Positions 1 to 7,428 of a DNA stretch of 25,830 bases are shown in pieces (position 1 is the first letter of the stretch; the number at the start of each line of letters is the position of its first letter). The translations under genes were made by a program, and so were the position numbers. Under the pieces are notes generated by a model, which saw nothing but the letters and a program-made list of their open reading frames with translations, ran no database searches and had not been told where the DNA came from. The stretch is taken from the NCBI GenBank assembly GCA_023382535.1, contig JAHDWA010000101.1, forward strand, positions 1-25,830, read 5' to 3'. This DNA comes from Anaerolineae bacterium. Its GTDB lineage: Bacteria; Chloroflexota; Anaerolineae; 4572-78; J111.

Positions 1-136
1 TACCATGCCTTTGTCTTTTTAGTTATTTTGTTAGCAACATTGCGCTGTAATAATAATAGATAAGATAAAAAAACGCAGGCCCACTCCAAAGGAAGCAGAG
101 CGAACATTTAGGATACATACGATTTTTACTGCGCAT

Positions 137-766
137 TTGAAAGATGTTATTTGGTTTACACCGCCATTATCAATCGCAGCTACTACTAAAATTGGAAGAA
201 GCAACCGAGCTAAGCTCGGAATATTAGATGTAAACCTTCTTGGATGGTCTCAATCTGTGCCTAGAATTAGTGAGACGATGTACCAAACTATATTGGACTT
301 AGCTGATGCTGAACAATTAATATCTAGCACAATTTCTAATAATGCTAGCTATGAAATTCCTGATCATTGGAGTAAAACAAAAGTTCGTAGGTTCCTTTCC
401 GAATTCAAAAAGACTGTACTTGAACGTCATCGATCAACTTGTGTAGTTTGTGGAACGAAACTAGGTGCTGTAATTGAGGTAGCTCACATAAGCCCATATG
501 CTACAGATAAGCAAAACAGGGCAAATCCTGCAAATGGCATTTGTTTATGTTCATTCTGTCATCGGGCCTTAGACAAACGTTTAATCGCAATTAAACCTAA
601 CGGAGAATTATTGGTTAGCAAATCCATTAGTGACCTAATTGCTGTAAGCCATTTTATGGCAATAGATCCCGTTACGAGAAAAAGTTGGTTATCCGGAGTA
701 GAGGCTCAGTTTCTTGAACTTACCGTAAGATGGTTTAATGATAATAGAGGCAATGAGCAAAATTAG
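137..766 (+). CDS. HNH_2-family restriction endonuclease, N-terminus uncertain
   Basis: Likely the nuclease of the RM module. The C-terminal half has an HNH_2 (PF13391-like) signature: a CxxC pair (C102, C105), EVAHISPY with His117, NG with Asn133, and FCHRALDKR with His142. C136, C138 and C141 could complete a zinc site. HNH_2 domains of this kind are common in restriction enzymes paired with C5 methyltransferases. The first canonical start is TTG 137, which has no Shine-Dalgarno. The same frame stays open upstream to base 35, after TAG stops at 20-22 and 32-34, and the extra sequence (RRPTPKEAER and onward) looks protein-like. The true start may therefore lie upstream, use a rare codon, or have been lost by mutation, making this a possible pseudogene. 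AT-rich like the next two genes and unlike the phage genes. The HNH domain is secure; the restriction role is inferred from its neighbours. Confidence 0.72.
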   Translation: MKDVIWFTPPLSIAATTKIGRSNRAKLGILDVNLLGWSQSVPRISETMYQTILDLADAEQLISSTISNNASYEIPDHWSKTKVRRFLSEFKKTVLERHRSTCVVCGTKLGAVIEVAHISPYATDKQNRANPANGICLCSFCHRALDKRLIAIKPNGELLVSKSISDLIAVSHFMAIDPVTRKSWLSGVEAQFLELTVRWFNDNRGNEQN

Positions 767-870
767 TGCGTTGGAAACCAAGTTACATAAATGATTTATA
801 GCTTAATGCTAATCTTTAATTCGAATTTTAATCGAAGATTACCCAATTTCAGGCAACCAAAAACAACAAT

Positions 871-906
871 TTGTGTTACAATAGTATAGAACATATATTC
901 GAATAT
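871..906 (+). promoter_or_regulatory. putative promoter with palindromic site upstream of glycosylase
   Basis: A TTGTGT hexamer at 871-876 is followed after 17 bp by TATATT at 894-899, a reasonable sigma70-type pair about 20 bp upstream of the ATG at 921. The -10 overlaps a perfect 12-bp palindrome, ATATTCGAATAT (895-906). A related palindrome, AATTCGAATT, lies at 818-827. These could be operator sites for a regulator of the RM genes. Bases 767-870 show no gene. Confidence 0.3.
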
Positions 907-920
907 GATACACTTAGTAA

Positions 921-1577
921 ATGGATGAAGAGAAAAAAGCGGCCTTTCAGCAGAGAATAATAGATTATTGGTGGGCTTATGGAAGGCATAAGTTGGCCTG
1001 GCGTCAAACCACTGACCCATGGAAGATACTTCTGGCAGAAGTATTGCTTCGTAAAACAACCTCAATACAGGCTGAAGATGTTTTTAATAAGTTGAGCAGG
1101 TTTACAGCTGATGACATTAAACAAATGAGAACTGAGCAGCTTGAAGCAGACTTATATCCTCTTGGCATGAGTAAAGTTAGAGCAGAGCAACTTCAACAGA
1201 TGGCCGCGAGAGTCAAAGATGCTAATCTCGACCAAATTATGTCTGATGATTTTCTTAGGTCAATGCCTGGGGTTGGCCGCTACATTTCCAATTCCGTCAG
1301 ATGTTGTGCTTTTGGGATACCAGCCCCAGCCCTCGATACAAATATGATTCGCGTTGTTGAGCGGGTATTTGGTTGGAAATCTGAAAGAACCAGAGCACGG
1401 GAAGATAAAAAATTTTGGCAGTTTGCCGAAACACTTGTTCCTGAAAATCACTGTCGAGAATATAATTGGGGAGTTCTAGATTTTGGCGCCGCAGTATGTA
1501 CTTTCAGAAATCCTAAATGTGATAAATGTCCTCTCCAAAACATTTGTAACTATTATCAGACAAATGTCGAAACCTGA
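921..1577 (+). CDS. MIG-like mismatch (T:G) DNA glycosylase, EndoIII/MutY superfamily
   Basis: A 218-residue helix-hairpin-helix glycosylase with a C-terminal 4Fe-4S loop. An LLAEVLLRKTTS segment (37-48) is followed by the HhH motif MPGVGRY (115-121), ALDTN with the conserved catalytic Asp139, and cysteines C193, C200, C203 and C209 in the C-x6-C-x2-C-x5-C spacing. Residue 121 after GVGR is Tyr. EndoIII has Lys and MutY has Ser at this position, whereas the thymine-DNA glycosylase MIG of the Methanothermobacter plasmid pFV1 has Tyr. The segment AETLVPxxxCRxxNxGxxDFxA also resembles MIG as I recall it. It would remove T from T:G mismatches left when 5-methylcytosine deaminates, which suits its place 28 bp before a C5 methyltransferase. 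At 218 residues it lacks the MutY C-terminal domain. ATG 921 has only a weak ribosome site. The family is secure and the MIG subtype likely. Confidence 0.82.
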   Translation: MDEEKKAAFQQRIIDYWWAYGRHKLAWRQTTDPWKILLAEVLLRKTTSIQAEDVFNKLSRFTADDIKQMRTEQLEADLYPLGMSKVRAEQLQQMAARVKDANLDQIMSDDFLRSMPGVGRYISNSVRCCAFGIPAPALDTNMIRVVERVFGWKSERTRAREDKKFWQFAETLVPENHCREYNWGVLDFGAAVCTFRNPKCDKCPLQNICNYYQTNVET

Positions 1578-1605
1578 TCTTTGTTTCGGCTGAAATGAGT
1601 TAAGG

Positions 1606-3021
1606 ATGAATGATAAAAAACCTACTGTTATTTCATTATTTTCAGGTGCAGGAGGTTTTGATTGGGGTTTTCACCGTGCTGGTTACACTACAATCCTTGC
1701 ATGTGAAAAACTTCCAGAGCCAGCAAAAACACTGGCAAAAAATTTAAACCTTGAGATAGAAAAAACTCCTGCTGCCCCAACTATAAACGGCCGTGGAATA
1801 ATGGTGCAGGGCGATATTCGGCAGGTTGATTTTAGCCAGGTTGGAATACAGCCTGACGTTGTTATTGGTGGGCCGCCGTGTCAAGATTTTTCAGTAGCTA
1901 TCAGTAAGAAGGATGATAAACGACCAGGTTTGGACGGAGGACGAGGCAAGCTGTACGTAGAGTTTGTACGGGCGCTTATGTTCTTGCAGCCCAAGGTGTT
2001 TGTCTTTGAAAATGTGCCAGGTTTAATCAGTGCAAATAGCGGAACTGCCTACGAGGTTATTCAGTCCGATTTTCAGCATTTAGAAGAAAAACGTATTGAG
2101 AGTATCAAAGAACATGGAGCCAGCCAATTTCCTAAAAATGAAATTGAAGGTTATGACTTAATTTTCTGTGGCATTGTTAATGCGCCAGAACTCGGTGTAC
2201 CACAAACAAGACGGCGCCTAATCATAATAGGCCTTAGAAGAGATATAGCTCGTCGAATTGGGTCAGATGCCGTCGAAAAGTTGCGCACGCAGATCAACAG
2301 CAATCTAAGCGGTGGTAACAGTTTGTTGTCTCGGTATCCCCTAACAACAATTGAAATTTTCGAGGGCAAGACCCTTTTGGAGTTAAACGAGAAGTATAAT
2401 CAGGTAATGAGAGCTTTTGAAGACTTAACCAAGTCCCCTCCAAACCCCGCTGCGATTAATTGGAAGCAAGAAATCTGGAATAATTTGACATTCGATATAA
2501 AAACTGATTATCAGTTTGTTAATCAAATTACTAATTTTCAGGATCAGGAATTTGAATTGGCTATGAAAGAGCATTCAAGTATTTTGGAGAATTTAGGCTG
2601 GCTTAATAACCCTATAGATAAATCAAAGGTCTTAGATCAAACCTGTAAGGATATTCGTTTAACGAAAGCTGTTATTGATAGAATGTATAATATTCCCCCG
2701 GGGCAAAACTACGAATTTGTAAATGGAACTAAATGGCAGGTTGAGGGTAAGGACATAAGCTTTATTTATCGTCGAGCAGAGCCTCTTAAGCCTGCTTGGA
2801 CTGTAATGGCGTATGGCGGTGGCGGCACTTATGGTTACCATTATGAACGAAATCGTGCCCAACTTACACTGCGAGAACGGGCAAGAATACAGACATTTAC
2901 CGACGACTTTCAATTCTATGGTCCTAGGGTTCGTGCCCAAATCGGGGAAGCCGTTCCCCCTCTGCTGGGAGAACGGATAGCTCAAATACTAAAACCAATC
3001 CTCCAGATAGCTGTAGAATAA
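1606..3021 (+). CDS. DNA (cytosine-5-)-methyltransferase
   Basis: A 471-residue C5-cytosine methyltransferase transferring a methyl group from S-adenosylmethionine to cytosine at a short recognition site. Canonical motifs occur in order: motif I LFSGAGGFDWGF (11-22), motif IV GGPPCQDFS with nucleophile Cys92, motif VI ENV (135-137), motif VIII QTRRRL, a variable target-recognition region of roughly 200 residues, then RERARIQTF and QIGEAVPP as motifs IX and X. The last motif is usually QIGNAVPP, so Asn is replaced by Glu here. The start follows GTTAAGGATG, which supplies a ribosome site. The gene is the last of the RM module and is followed by a strong terminator. The recognition sequence cannot be read from the protein alone. 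Confidence 0.95.
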   Translation: MNDKKPTVISLFSGAGGFDWGFHRAGYTTILACEKLPEPAKTLAKNLNLEIEKTPAAPTINGRGIMVQGDIRQVDFSQVGIQPDVVIGGPPCQDFSVAISKKDDKRPGLDGGRGKLYVEFVRALMFLQPKVFVFENVPGLISANSGTAYEVIQSDFQHLEEKRIESIKEHGASQFPKNEIEGYDLIFCGIVNAPELGVPQTRRRLIIIGLRRDIARRIGSDAVEKLRTQINSNLSGGNSLLSRYPLTTIEIFEGKTLLELNEKYNQVMRAFEDLTKSPPNPAAINWKQEIWNNLTFDIKTDYQFVNQITNFQDQEFELAMKEHSSILENLGWLNNPIDKSKVLDQTCKDIRLTKAVIDRMYNIPPGQNYEFVNGTKWQVEGKDISFIYRRAEPLKPAWTVMAYGGGGTYGYHYERNRAQLTLRERARIQTFTDDFQFYGPRVRAQIGEAVPPLLGERIAQILKPILQIAVE

Positions 3022-3076
3022 GCCGTCTCTGTGAGTGTAGAGGTTTCGGCCCATACCTTTTAACAAATATCAAACG

Positions 3077-3112
3077 AAAGCCCGACTCCTTCATTAGAGT
3101 CGGGCTTTTGCC
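3077..3112 (+). terminator. intrinsic terminator after the methyltransferase gene
   Basis: A 12-bp perfect stem, AAAGCCCGACTC (3077-3088) pairing with GAGTCGGGCTTT (3097-3108), encloses an 8-base loop and ends in a short T-run. It lies 55 bases after the methyltransferase stop and closes the RM module, insulating it from the phage genes. Confidence 0.88.
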
Positions 3113-3149
3113 ATATTAATCGATCACTTCTAAGCCCAATTTGAATGAT

Positions 3150-3245
3150 CTTTCCACATGGAAGAATCAACATGATTGTTCCTGTTCAGGTTACTCGCTA
3201 ACCCCATAGACAGTGTAGCCTGCAGATCCTCCTTTCCACATGGAA
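3150..3245. promoter_or_regulatory. paired 14-bp near-palindromes upstream of the portal gene
   Basis: CTTTCCACATGGAA occurs exactly at 3150-3163 and again at 3232-3245, 82 bp apart. Each contains TTCCA-CA-TGGAA, an inverted repeat with a 2-base centre, typical of a dimeric repressor or activator site. No other copy was noticed. The second copy ends 40 bp before the portal ATG, so the pair may be operators of the late promoter. The 264 bp between methyltransferase and portal otherwise hold only the terminator. Confidence 0.5.
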
Positions 3246-3285
3246 ATCCCTGGTTTTTCAAATCGTTTTTCTTTATGCTTGATGT

Positions 3286-4995
3286 ATGGCACACGCGATT
3301 GATTACTCGACCCAGGTCGTCCCCCTGGAACTCTTTGCCGACAACCCGCTCCGCTTGGCCCCCGAAGATCATCCTAACGGCTACTGGAGCGAGACGCACG
3401 GCAACTATAACGCCTGGTGGGCGCACTATAAAGGCTATTCTCTCAACCGGAAAGCCAACGGGCTAGATGTCTACCCGGTCAAGCTGAACATCGTTCGGCC
3501 AGCCGTGATCAATCACGCCGCTTTGTTACTCGGCCAGTTTACGGATCGGATTGTCCGCTTCGGCCTCTCCAACGCCTACGGAGTGGAGCAGGCGCTGGGT
3601 GAGGAAATCACCCGCGACCTGAATATGACCTGGCATCTCAACGGTGGCGATGCGCTGCTGTTAGAGCAGGCCATTTATCAGCAAATTTTCGGGGGGATGT
3701 ACTGGAACGTGGCCTGGCATCCGACCCGTAAACGCTGGCCCATTCGCTACTTCAGCGTGGACCCGCGCGCCTGCTTCCCGGTTTGGGATGCCAACGACTA
3801 CAACCGGCTGGTCGCGATTGATGTCATTCACCAGGTCCCCCGGCCAACCGCCATTGCCCGCTACCGGGTGCAGCCATCGCCATTTCAACAAACCGAACGG
3901 GAATTTTGCACGATCAAAGAACACTGGGACGAGAACGAGTACGAGATTACCGTAGACGGGGAGATTGGCAGTTGGCCGGATGGGGCCAAAATGAGCGGGC
4001 CGAATCCTTTCCTCGACCCGGTGCTGGGGGTCAAGGTCATCCCCTACGTCTATGCCCCCCGGATCAGAGTGGGCGAGTTTGAAGGCGAGAGCCTGGTCCC
4101 CGGCCTCGTCGGTGGGATGAAAGAGCTGAACAACAACCTGGCCCACTTGAACGAGGGCCTGGCCGACGCGATGCACCAACAGCCCTGGATCAAGGGCCGG
4201 CCCAAAGGGGCCGCCGGCTTCGACCAGCAGCGCAGCTCGTGGATTGACCTGGGTATGGGCCAGGTGGGCAGCGGGATCGAGCCGGAGGTAGGCCGCCTCG
4301 AAGGGGCCGATCTGACCGAACCCATGATTGACCTGGTGGCCAACAAGCTGCCGGAACTGATCCGCGAGCACTCGAATCTGCCCAACGTGGGCTACGGCCG
4401 GACCGATGCCAGCGTCCGCAGCGCGCTAACCCTCCACTATATGATGTGGCCGGCGACGAACGTGGGCCTGCACTACCGGCTCAACGCTTCGCTGGCGCTG
4501 AAGCAGATCGGCTACCTCACCTACGTCATGGCCCTGTCCAAGCGCAAGCTGGGCGAGAACATCAATGCGGTGGAAAGCATCGGCTTCAACGCCAGCGATA
4601 AGCACATTGAGGCGATCCTGATGGGCCATAAAACCCACTGGCCGCCAATGCTGCCGCAAGACCGGACGGAGCTGGTCAACGAAATGGTCCAGCGCATTGC
4701 CGCCCAACTTATCAGCCGCGAGACGGCGATCCGCCGGCTGGACGGTGCGGACGAGTTGCAAGAGGAGCTGGACCGCATCGAGGAGGACATCCAGGCCGAG
4801 CAGGACCGGCAGATGGAGATGGCCGAGCAGCAGAACGAGATAACTGACGAGCAGGCCGATAAAGATATGGACCGCTCGATGCAGCAGGCCGAGCATAAAA
4901 ACAAATTGGATATGCAGCGGGATAAGGCCAAGCCCAAAGACCGCACCAACAACGCCCAGGCCAAAGGTGGGCGAAGTAAAAATAATGGCAAATAA
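3286..4995 (+). CDS. phage portal protein
   Basis: A 569-residue protein at the head of the structural operon, forming the dodecameric ring through which DNA enters and leaves the capsid. Assignment rests on length, on position directly before a scaffold-like gene and the major capsid gene, and on a portal-like layout: an N-terminal wing with aromatic patches, a central region with NNNLAHLNEGLADAM, then SALTLHYMMWP and a clip/stem-like region. The last 90 or so residues are highly charged and probably coiled coil, rich in Q, E and K. ATG 3286 is the first start possible, because an in-frame TGA lies at 3280-3282. There is no Shine-Dalgarno, and a TATGCT at 3274-3279 sits 6 bases before the ATG, so a leaderless message is possible. 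No catalytic motif is expected. Confidence is moderate to high. Confidence 0.78.
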   Translation: MAHAIDYSTQVVPLELFADNPLRLAPEDHPNGYWSETHGNYNAWWAHYKGYSLNRKANGLDVYPVKLNIVRPAVINHAALLLGQFTDRIVRFGLSNAYGVEQALGEEITRDLNMTWHLNGGDALLLEQAIYQQIFGGMYWNVAWHPTRKRWPIRYFSVDPRACFPVWDANDYNRLVAIDVIHQVPRPTAIARYRVQPSPFQQTEREFCTIKEHWDENEYEITVDGEIGSWPDGAKMSGPNPFLDPVLGVKVIPYVYAPRIRVGEFEGESLVPGLVGGMKELNNNLAHLNEGLADAMHQQPWIKGRPKGAAGFDQQRSSWIDLGMGQVGSGIEPEVGRLEGADLTEPMIDLVANKLPELIREHSNLPNVGYGRTDASVRSALTLHYMMWPATNVGLHYRLNASLALKQIGYLTYVMALSKRKLGENINAVESIGFNASDKHIEAILMGHKTHWPPMLPQDRTELVNEMVQRIAAQLISRETAIRRLDGADELQEELDRIEEDIQAEQDRQMEMAEQQNEITDEQADKDMDRSMQQAEHKNKLDMQRDKAKPKDRTNNAQAKGGRSKNNGK

Positions 4996-5003
4996 CTACG
5001 AAG

Positions 5004-5018
5004 TGGCCCGTAGAGGCC
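5004..5018 (+). repeat. leader repeat, inverted copy at 5748-5762
   Basis: TGGCCCGTAGAGGCC lies directly upstream of the scaffold ribosome site. Its exact reverse complement occurs at 5748-5762 just after that gene, so the scaffold gene is bracketed by 15-bp inverted repeats. A diverged direct copy, GCCCGTTAGGGCCAAA, lies in the capsid leader (5863-5879). Confidence 0.6.
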
Positions 5019-5033
5019 AAAGGAGTTTACCCT

Positions 5034-5717
5034 GTGTCCGACGAAACCAATACTCAAGACCTCTCCCAACTGACCGAGAAGCTGACCCAGCTCTCGGCCC
5101 AACTTGAACAGGCCAAGGCGGCCCTGACCGAGCGTGACAACAAAATCAAGGAACTCGAAGGCGCCACCGGCGGCTTCAAAACGGCTAACGGCCAGCTCAC
5201 CAGCAAAGTGACCGACCTGGAGGCCAAACTCGCCGCCGCAACTCAGACGATCCAGACCCAGACCGACGAGCTAACCAACTGGACGACCAAGTTCGACCAG
5301 CTCAACCAGGCCCACACCACCGTCACCGGCGCGAAAGCTGGCCTGGAGCAAGAATTGGGCCTGTTCAAGCTGATCGCCGAGGAACCCCAATATCATAATC
5401 TGATCGGCGTCGTCGGCGACATCAAAACCGACTCCGACCCGGCCAAGCAGAAAGAAATCCTCGACCGGCTGGCCGGCAAGTTCCAGGCTACAGCCAACCA
5501 GACCCTGGACGCCTTCCGCGCCGGCGCGACCACACCGGCCGGGACCGTGCCGGGCGCTCAGCCAGGCGGCAGCCTGCCGACCGACCCGAAAGCGGCCTTT
5601 GCCGAATACCAGAGCTTACTCAACGCGACCGACCAGGCTTCTATGAGCCGCCGGGCCGCGCTCTATGAGGTAATTACCAACGCGCAATTTGGCGACAGCG
5701 CAAAACAGCAGAATTAG
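5034..5717 (+). CDS. putative capsid scaffolding protein, coiled coil
   Basis: A 227-residue protein between portal and major capsid genes, the usual place of the scaffold that guides procapsid assembly and then leaves. Residues 8-110 are an almost continuous coiled coil (repeated LxxLxxxL, Q, K and E) interrupted by a Gly-rich GATGGF hinge. A Pro/Gly/Ala/Thr-rich linker (about 165-185) follows, then a short helical C-terminus that could contact the capsid protein. It begins with GTG 5034, with AAAGGAG at 5019-5025 giving good spacing. No protease motif is visible, so a fused maturation protease is unlikely. The assignment rests on position and coiled-coil content, because scaffolds are poorly conserved. 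Confidence 0.68.
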   Translation: MSDETNTQDLSQLTEKLTQLSAQLEQAKAALTERDNKIKELEGATGGFKTANGQLTSKVTDLEAKLAAATQTIQTQTDELTNWTTKFDQLNQAHTTVTGAKAGLEQELGLFKLIAEEPQYHNLIGVVGDIKTDSDPAKQKEILDRLAGKFQATANQTLDAFRAGATTPAGTVPGAQPGGSLPTDPKAAFAEYQSLLNATDQASMSRRAALYEVITNAQFGDSAKQQN

Positions 5718-5845
5718 GGGCCGGGTGTTGGGGGTTAGAGGTCAGATGGCCTCTACGGGCCAGAGCGCTTCGCCTCCCCTTGGGGGACTTCGTTCCCCAA
5801 TTGGGGAAAACTGGCCCCCGGCCCCCAACCCCTAACCCCTTGACA
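5718..5845. repeat. intergenic hairpin: G-rich and C-rich arms around a palindromic element
   Basis: Directly after the scaffold stop lies a G-rich arm (5717-5740, including GTTGGGGGTTAGAGG). A C-rich arm (5814-5839, including CCCCCAACCCCTAACCCC) can pair with it. Between them are the inverted leader repeat (5748-5762) and copy A of the palindromic element (5765-5810). The C-rich arm has a seven-base period. The remaining 66 bases before the capsid gene hold TTGACA at 5840-5845, without a clear -10 partner, and the capsid ribosome site. Confidence 0.6.
5765..5810 (-). repeat. dispersed palindromic element, copy A
   Basis: Read on the minus strand it gives a TTCCCCAATTGGGGAA core, then CCCCCAAGGGG, then GCGAAGCGC. 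This is the same order of parts as copies at 10794-10840 and 22541-22595 on the plus strand. Confidence 0.65.
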
Positions 5846-5911
5846 GTTTGCTTCCACAAACCTGCCCGTTAGGGCCAAACCCAACCTTATTTTAAGAAGG
5901 AGCAAACTTCA

Positions 5912-7351
5912 ATGCCTACCAGTTTAACCAATCCGTTTGGCCTGACGAACGCGCTTGATGCGTCCACCGGGCCAGGGGCTTACTCCGATAATATGTGGTA
6001 TCGGTGGGAGTCCCTCAAAAATCCAGCGATCCAGCTTGCTTTGCAGGAACGCTATCGCACCAACAGCCTCTACCGCGCCCTGGTGGCCACCACGGTGGTG
6101 ATGCGCAATCCCAACGGCTCGATCCCGGAGAGTATGACCGTTAAAGGCGTGTTCGACATGGAGCCGGGCGGGATCGAACCCATTGGGATGAGACAGATCT
6201 GGCTCAAGTCGAACTACACCGATGCCTTCAGCCAATCCATTCGCTTCCAGCACTACGGCGATAAGGTCACAAGCCACAAATACGATTCAAGCGTGCAAGC
6301 CTACCTGTATCGTGGTCAGGCCGGCCTGATCCCAATGGCCCGCACCATGCTCGGCCAGTCCGTCACGATCAACCTGGACATCCAGAGCCGCAACGCCTAC
6401 CTGGCCGGCCCGCGCATGCACTACTCTGATCCCACCAACGTCGCTAACTTCGGCCAAATCAGCCAAGCTACCAACAAAGGCCGCTATAACCTGGTCGAGA
6501 ACCGCGACATCTGGATGGATTTGACCTACGAAGATGTGCCAATGGCTAACAGCCCGCTCGGTAACTCAGTAGGGACGCTTTTGTGCGTGACGACCCCGAG
6601 CATTATTAGGGAGATCATCGAGCAGGTCCGAGCCATCGGCGGCCAGTGGATTGATGTGGTCAAGTATGCCAATCCGGAAATGGCTCTACGCTATGAAGTT
6701 GGCTCGTTTGATAACGTCCGCTTCGTCGCCGCCCGGCGCAACGTCCTGTGGAACTGCGGGACCATCGTCGTCCAAATGGCGACCGCCGAACCCTACACCG
6801 CCGCCGACGGTGCGACCGCGCAGTTGGTGGATGGCGTGTACCAGGTCGGCCAGCCAGCGCAAAGCGGGGTCAAGAACTATGTCGAACTCAGCTCCACCGG
6901 CGCCGGCGCGATCACTGACTTCAAGGTGAACGATATGGTCACCATCCACACCCGCAGCTTCGCCCAGGCCCCGGCCGACGGCAAAGGTGTCCTGAACGGT
7001 GTGGACTACCGTGAAGGCACGGCCAAACTGCGCCGGATCGTCGAGGTAGACGTAGCCAACAGCCGGATTAGCTTCGATAAGCCCTTGTTCTACGAGTTCC
7101 CGCAGGGATCGCTCGTGACCAAGGCCGAGCACATTCACCCCTCGACCTACATTGCCGGCCCTGAAGGTGTCATCAACGCCGTGGCTGAACCGATCAACTT
7201 CGTCGAGCCATCAGCCATTGACGACCTGCAAGCCATCTGGCGGTTTGCCTGGGACGGTTACTACCAACAGCAAGTGTACCGGCCTGAAGTGTTCCGCACG
7301 ATGTTCTCCGCTGGGCGGACGCCGCGCTGGGGCGTTGGAGTTAACCCCTAA
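5912..7351 (+). CDS. major capsid protein, N4-gp56-like family
   Basis: A 479-residue HK97-fold type major capsid protein that would form the icosahedral shell. It follows portal and scaffold, and its sequence has the character of the N4-gp56 capsid family: an N-terminal aromatic stretch (about residues 28-60), VTINLDIQSRNAYLAG, a VKYANPEMALRYEVGSFDNVRFV segment typical of the family's central region, and a C-terminal VEPSAIDDLQAIWRFAWD stretch. An apparent insertion of about 110 residues (around 285-400) may be a surface domain. The start at ATG 5912 has a strong AAGAAGGAG ribosome site at 5894-5902. The exact family label rests on pattern recall. Confidence 0.82.
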   Translation: MPTSLTNPFGLTNALDASTGPGAYSDNMWYRWESLKNPAIQLALQERYRTNSLYRALVATTVVMRNPNGSIPESMTVKGVFDMEPGGIEPIGMRQIWLKSNYTDAFSQSIRFQHYGDKVTSHKYDSSVQAYLYRGQAGLIPMARTMLGQSVTINLDIQSRNAYLAGPRMHYSDPTNVANFGQISQATNKGRYNLVENRDIWMDLTYEDVPMANSPLGNSVGTLLCVTTPSIIREIIEQVRAIGGQWIDVVKYANPEMALRYEVGSFDNVRFVAARRNVLWNCGTIVVQMATAEPYTAADGATAQLVDGVYQVGQPAQSGVKNYVELSSTGAGAITDFKVNDMVTIHTRSFAQAPADGKGVLNGVDYREGTAKLRRIVEVDVANSRISFDKPLFYEFPQGSLVTKAEHIHPSTYIAGPEGVINAVAEPINFVEPSAIDDLQAIWRFAWDGYYQQQVYRPEVFRTMFSAGRTPRWGVGVNP

Positions 7352-7352
7352 G

Positions 7353-7428
7353 AAAGGTGATAGGGGTTAGGGGCCAGGGGTCAGGGTATATTCTTCCCGA
7401 CCCCCAACCCCCGACCCCCAACCCCCGA
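7353..7428 (+). promoter_or_regulatory. Shine-Dalgarno separated from its ATG by a heptad-repeat hairpin
   Basis: AAAGG at 7353-7357 is the only ribosome site near ATG 7428, yet 70 bases separate them. Between are a G-rich arm (7363-7386; four G-tracts with a seven-base period) and a C-rich arm (7396-7426; alternating CCCCCAA and CCCCCGA). The arms can pair over roughly 19 base pairs with a few mismatches. Folding would leave about 6 bases between AAAGG and the ATG, near-ideal spacing. The G-rich arm also fits a canonical G-quadruplex. No in-frame start exists between the TAG at 7368-7370 and ATG 7428. Confidence 0.55.

Noticed and set aside
921..1577. Annotation as MutY adenine glycosylase or endonuclease III.
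   Set aside because: The residue after GVGR is Tyr rather than Ser or Lys, the MutY C-terminal domain is absent, and it neighbours a C5 methyltransferase; MIG-like fits better.
3661..4371. Long minus-strand open frame inside the portal gene.
   Set aside because: It has no ribosome site and is complementary to a well-supported gene; GC-rich coding DNA commonly leaves such antisense frames.
5840..5845. TTGACA as the -35 of a capsid promoter.
   Set aside because: No acceptable -10 lies 16-18 bp downstream; it may be chance.
7363..7427. C-rich and G-rich tandem units as a CRISPR array or telomere-like end.
   Set aside because: The period is only seven bases with no spacers, and the arms are inverted around a short loop inside an operon, so a heptad repeat hairpin is the better reading.
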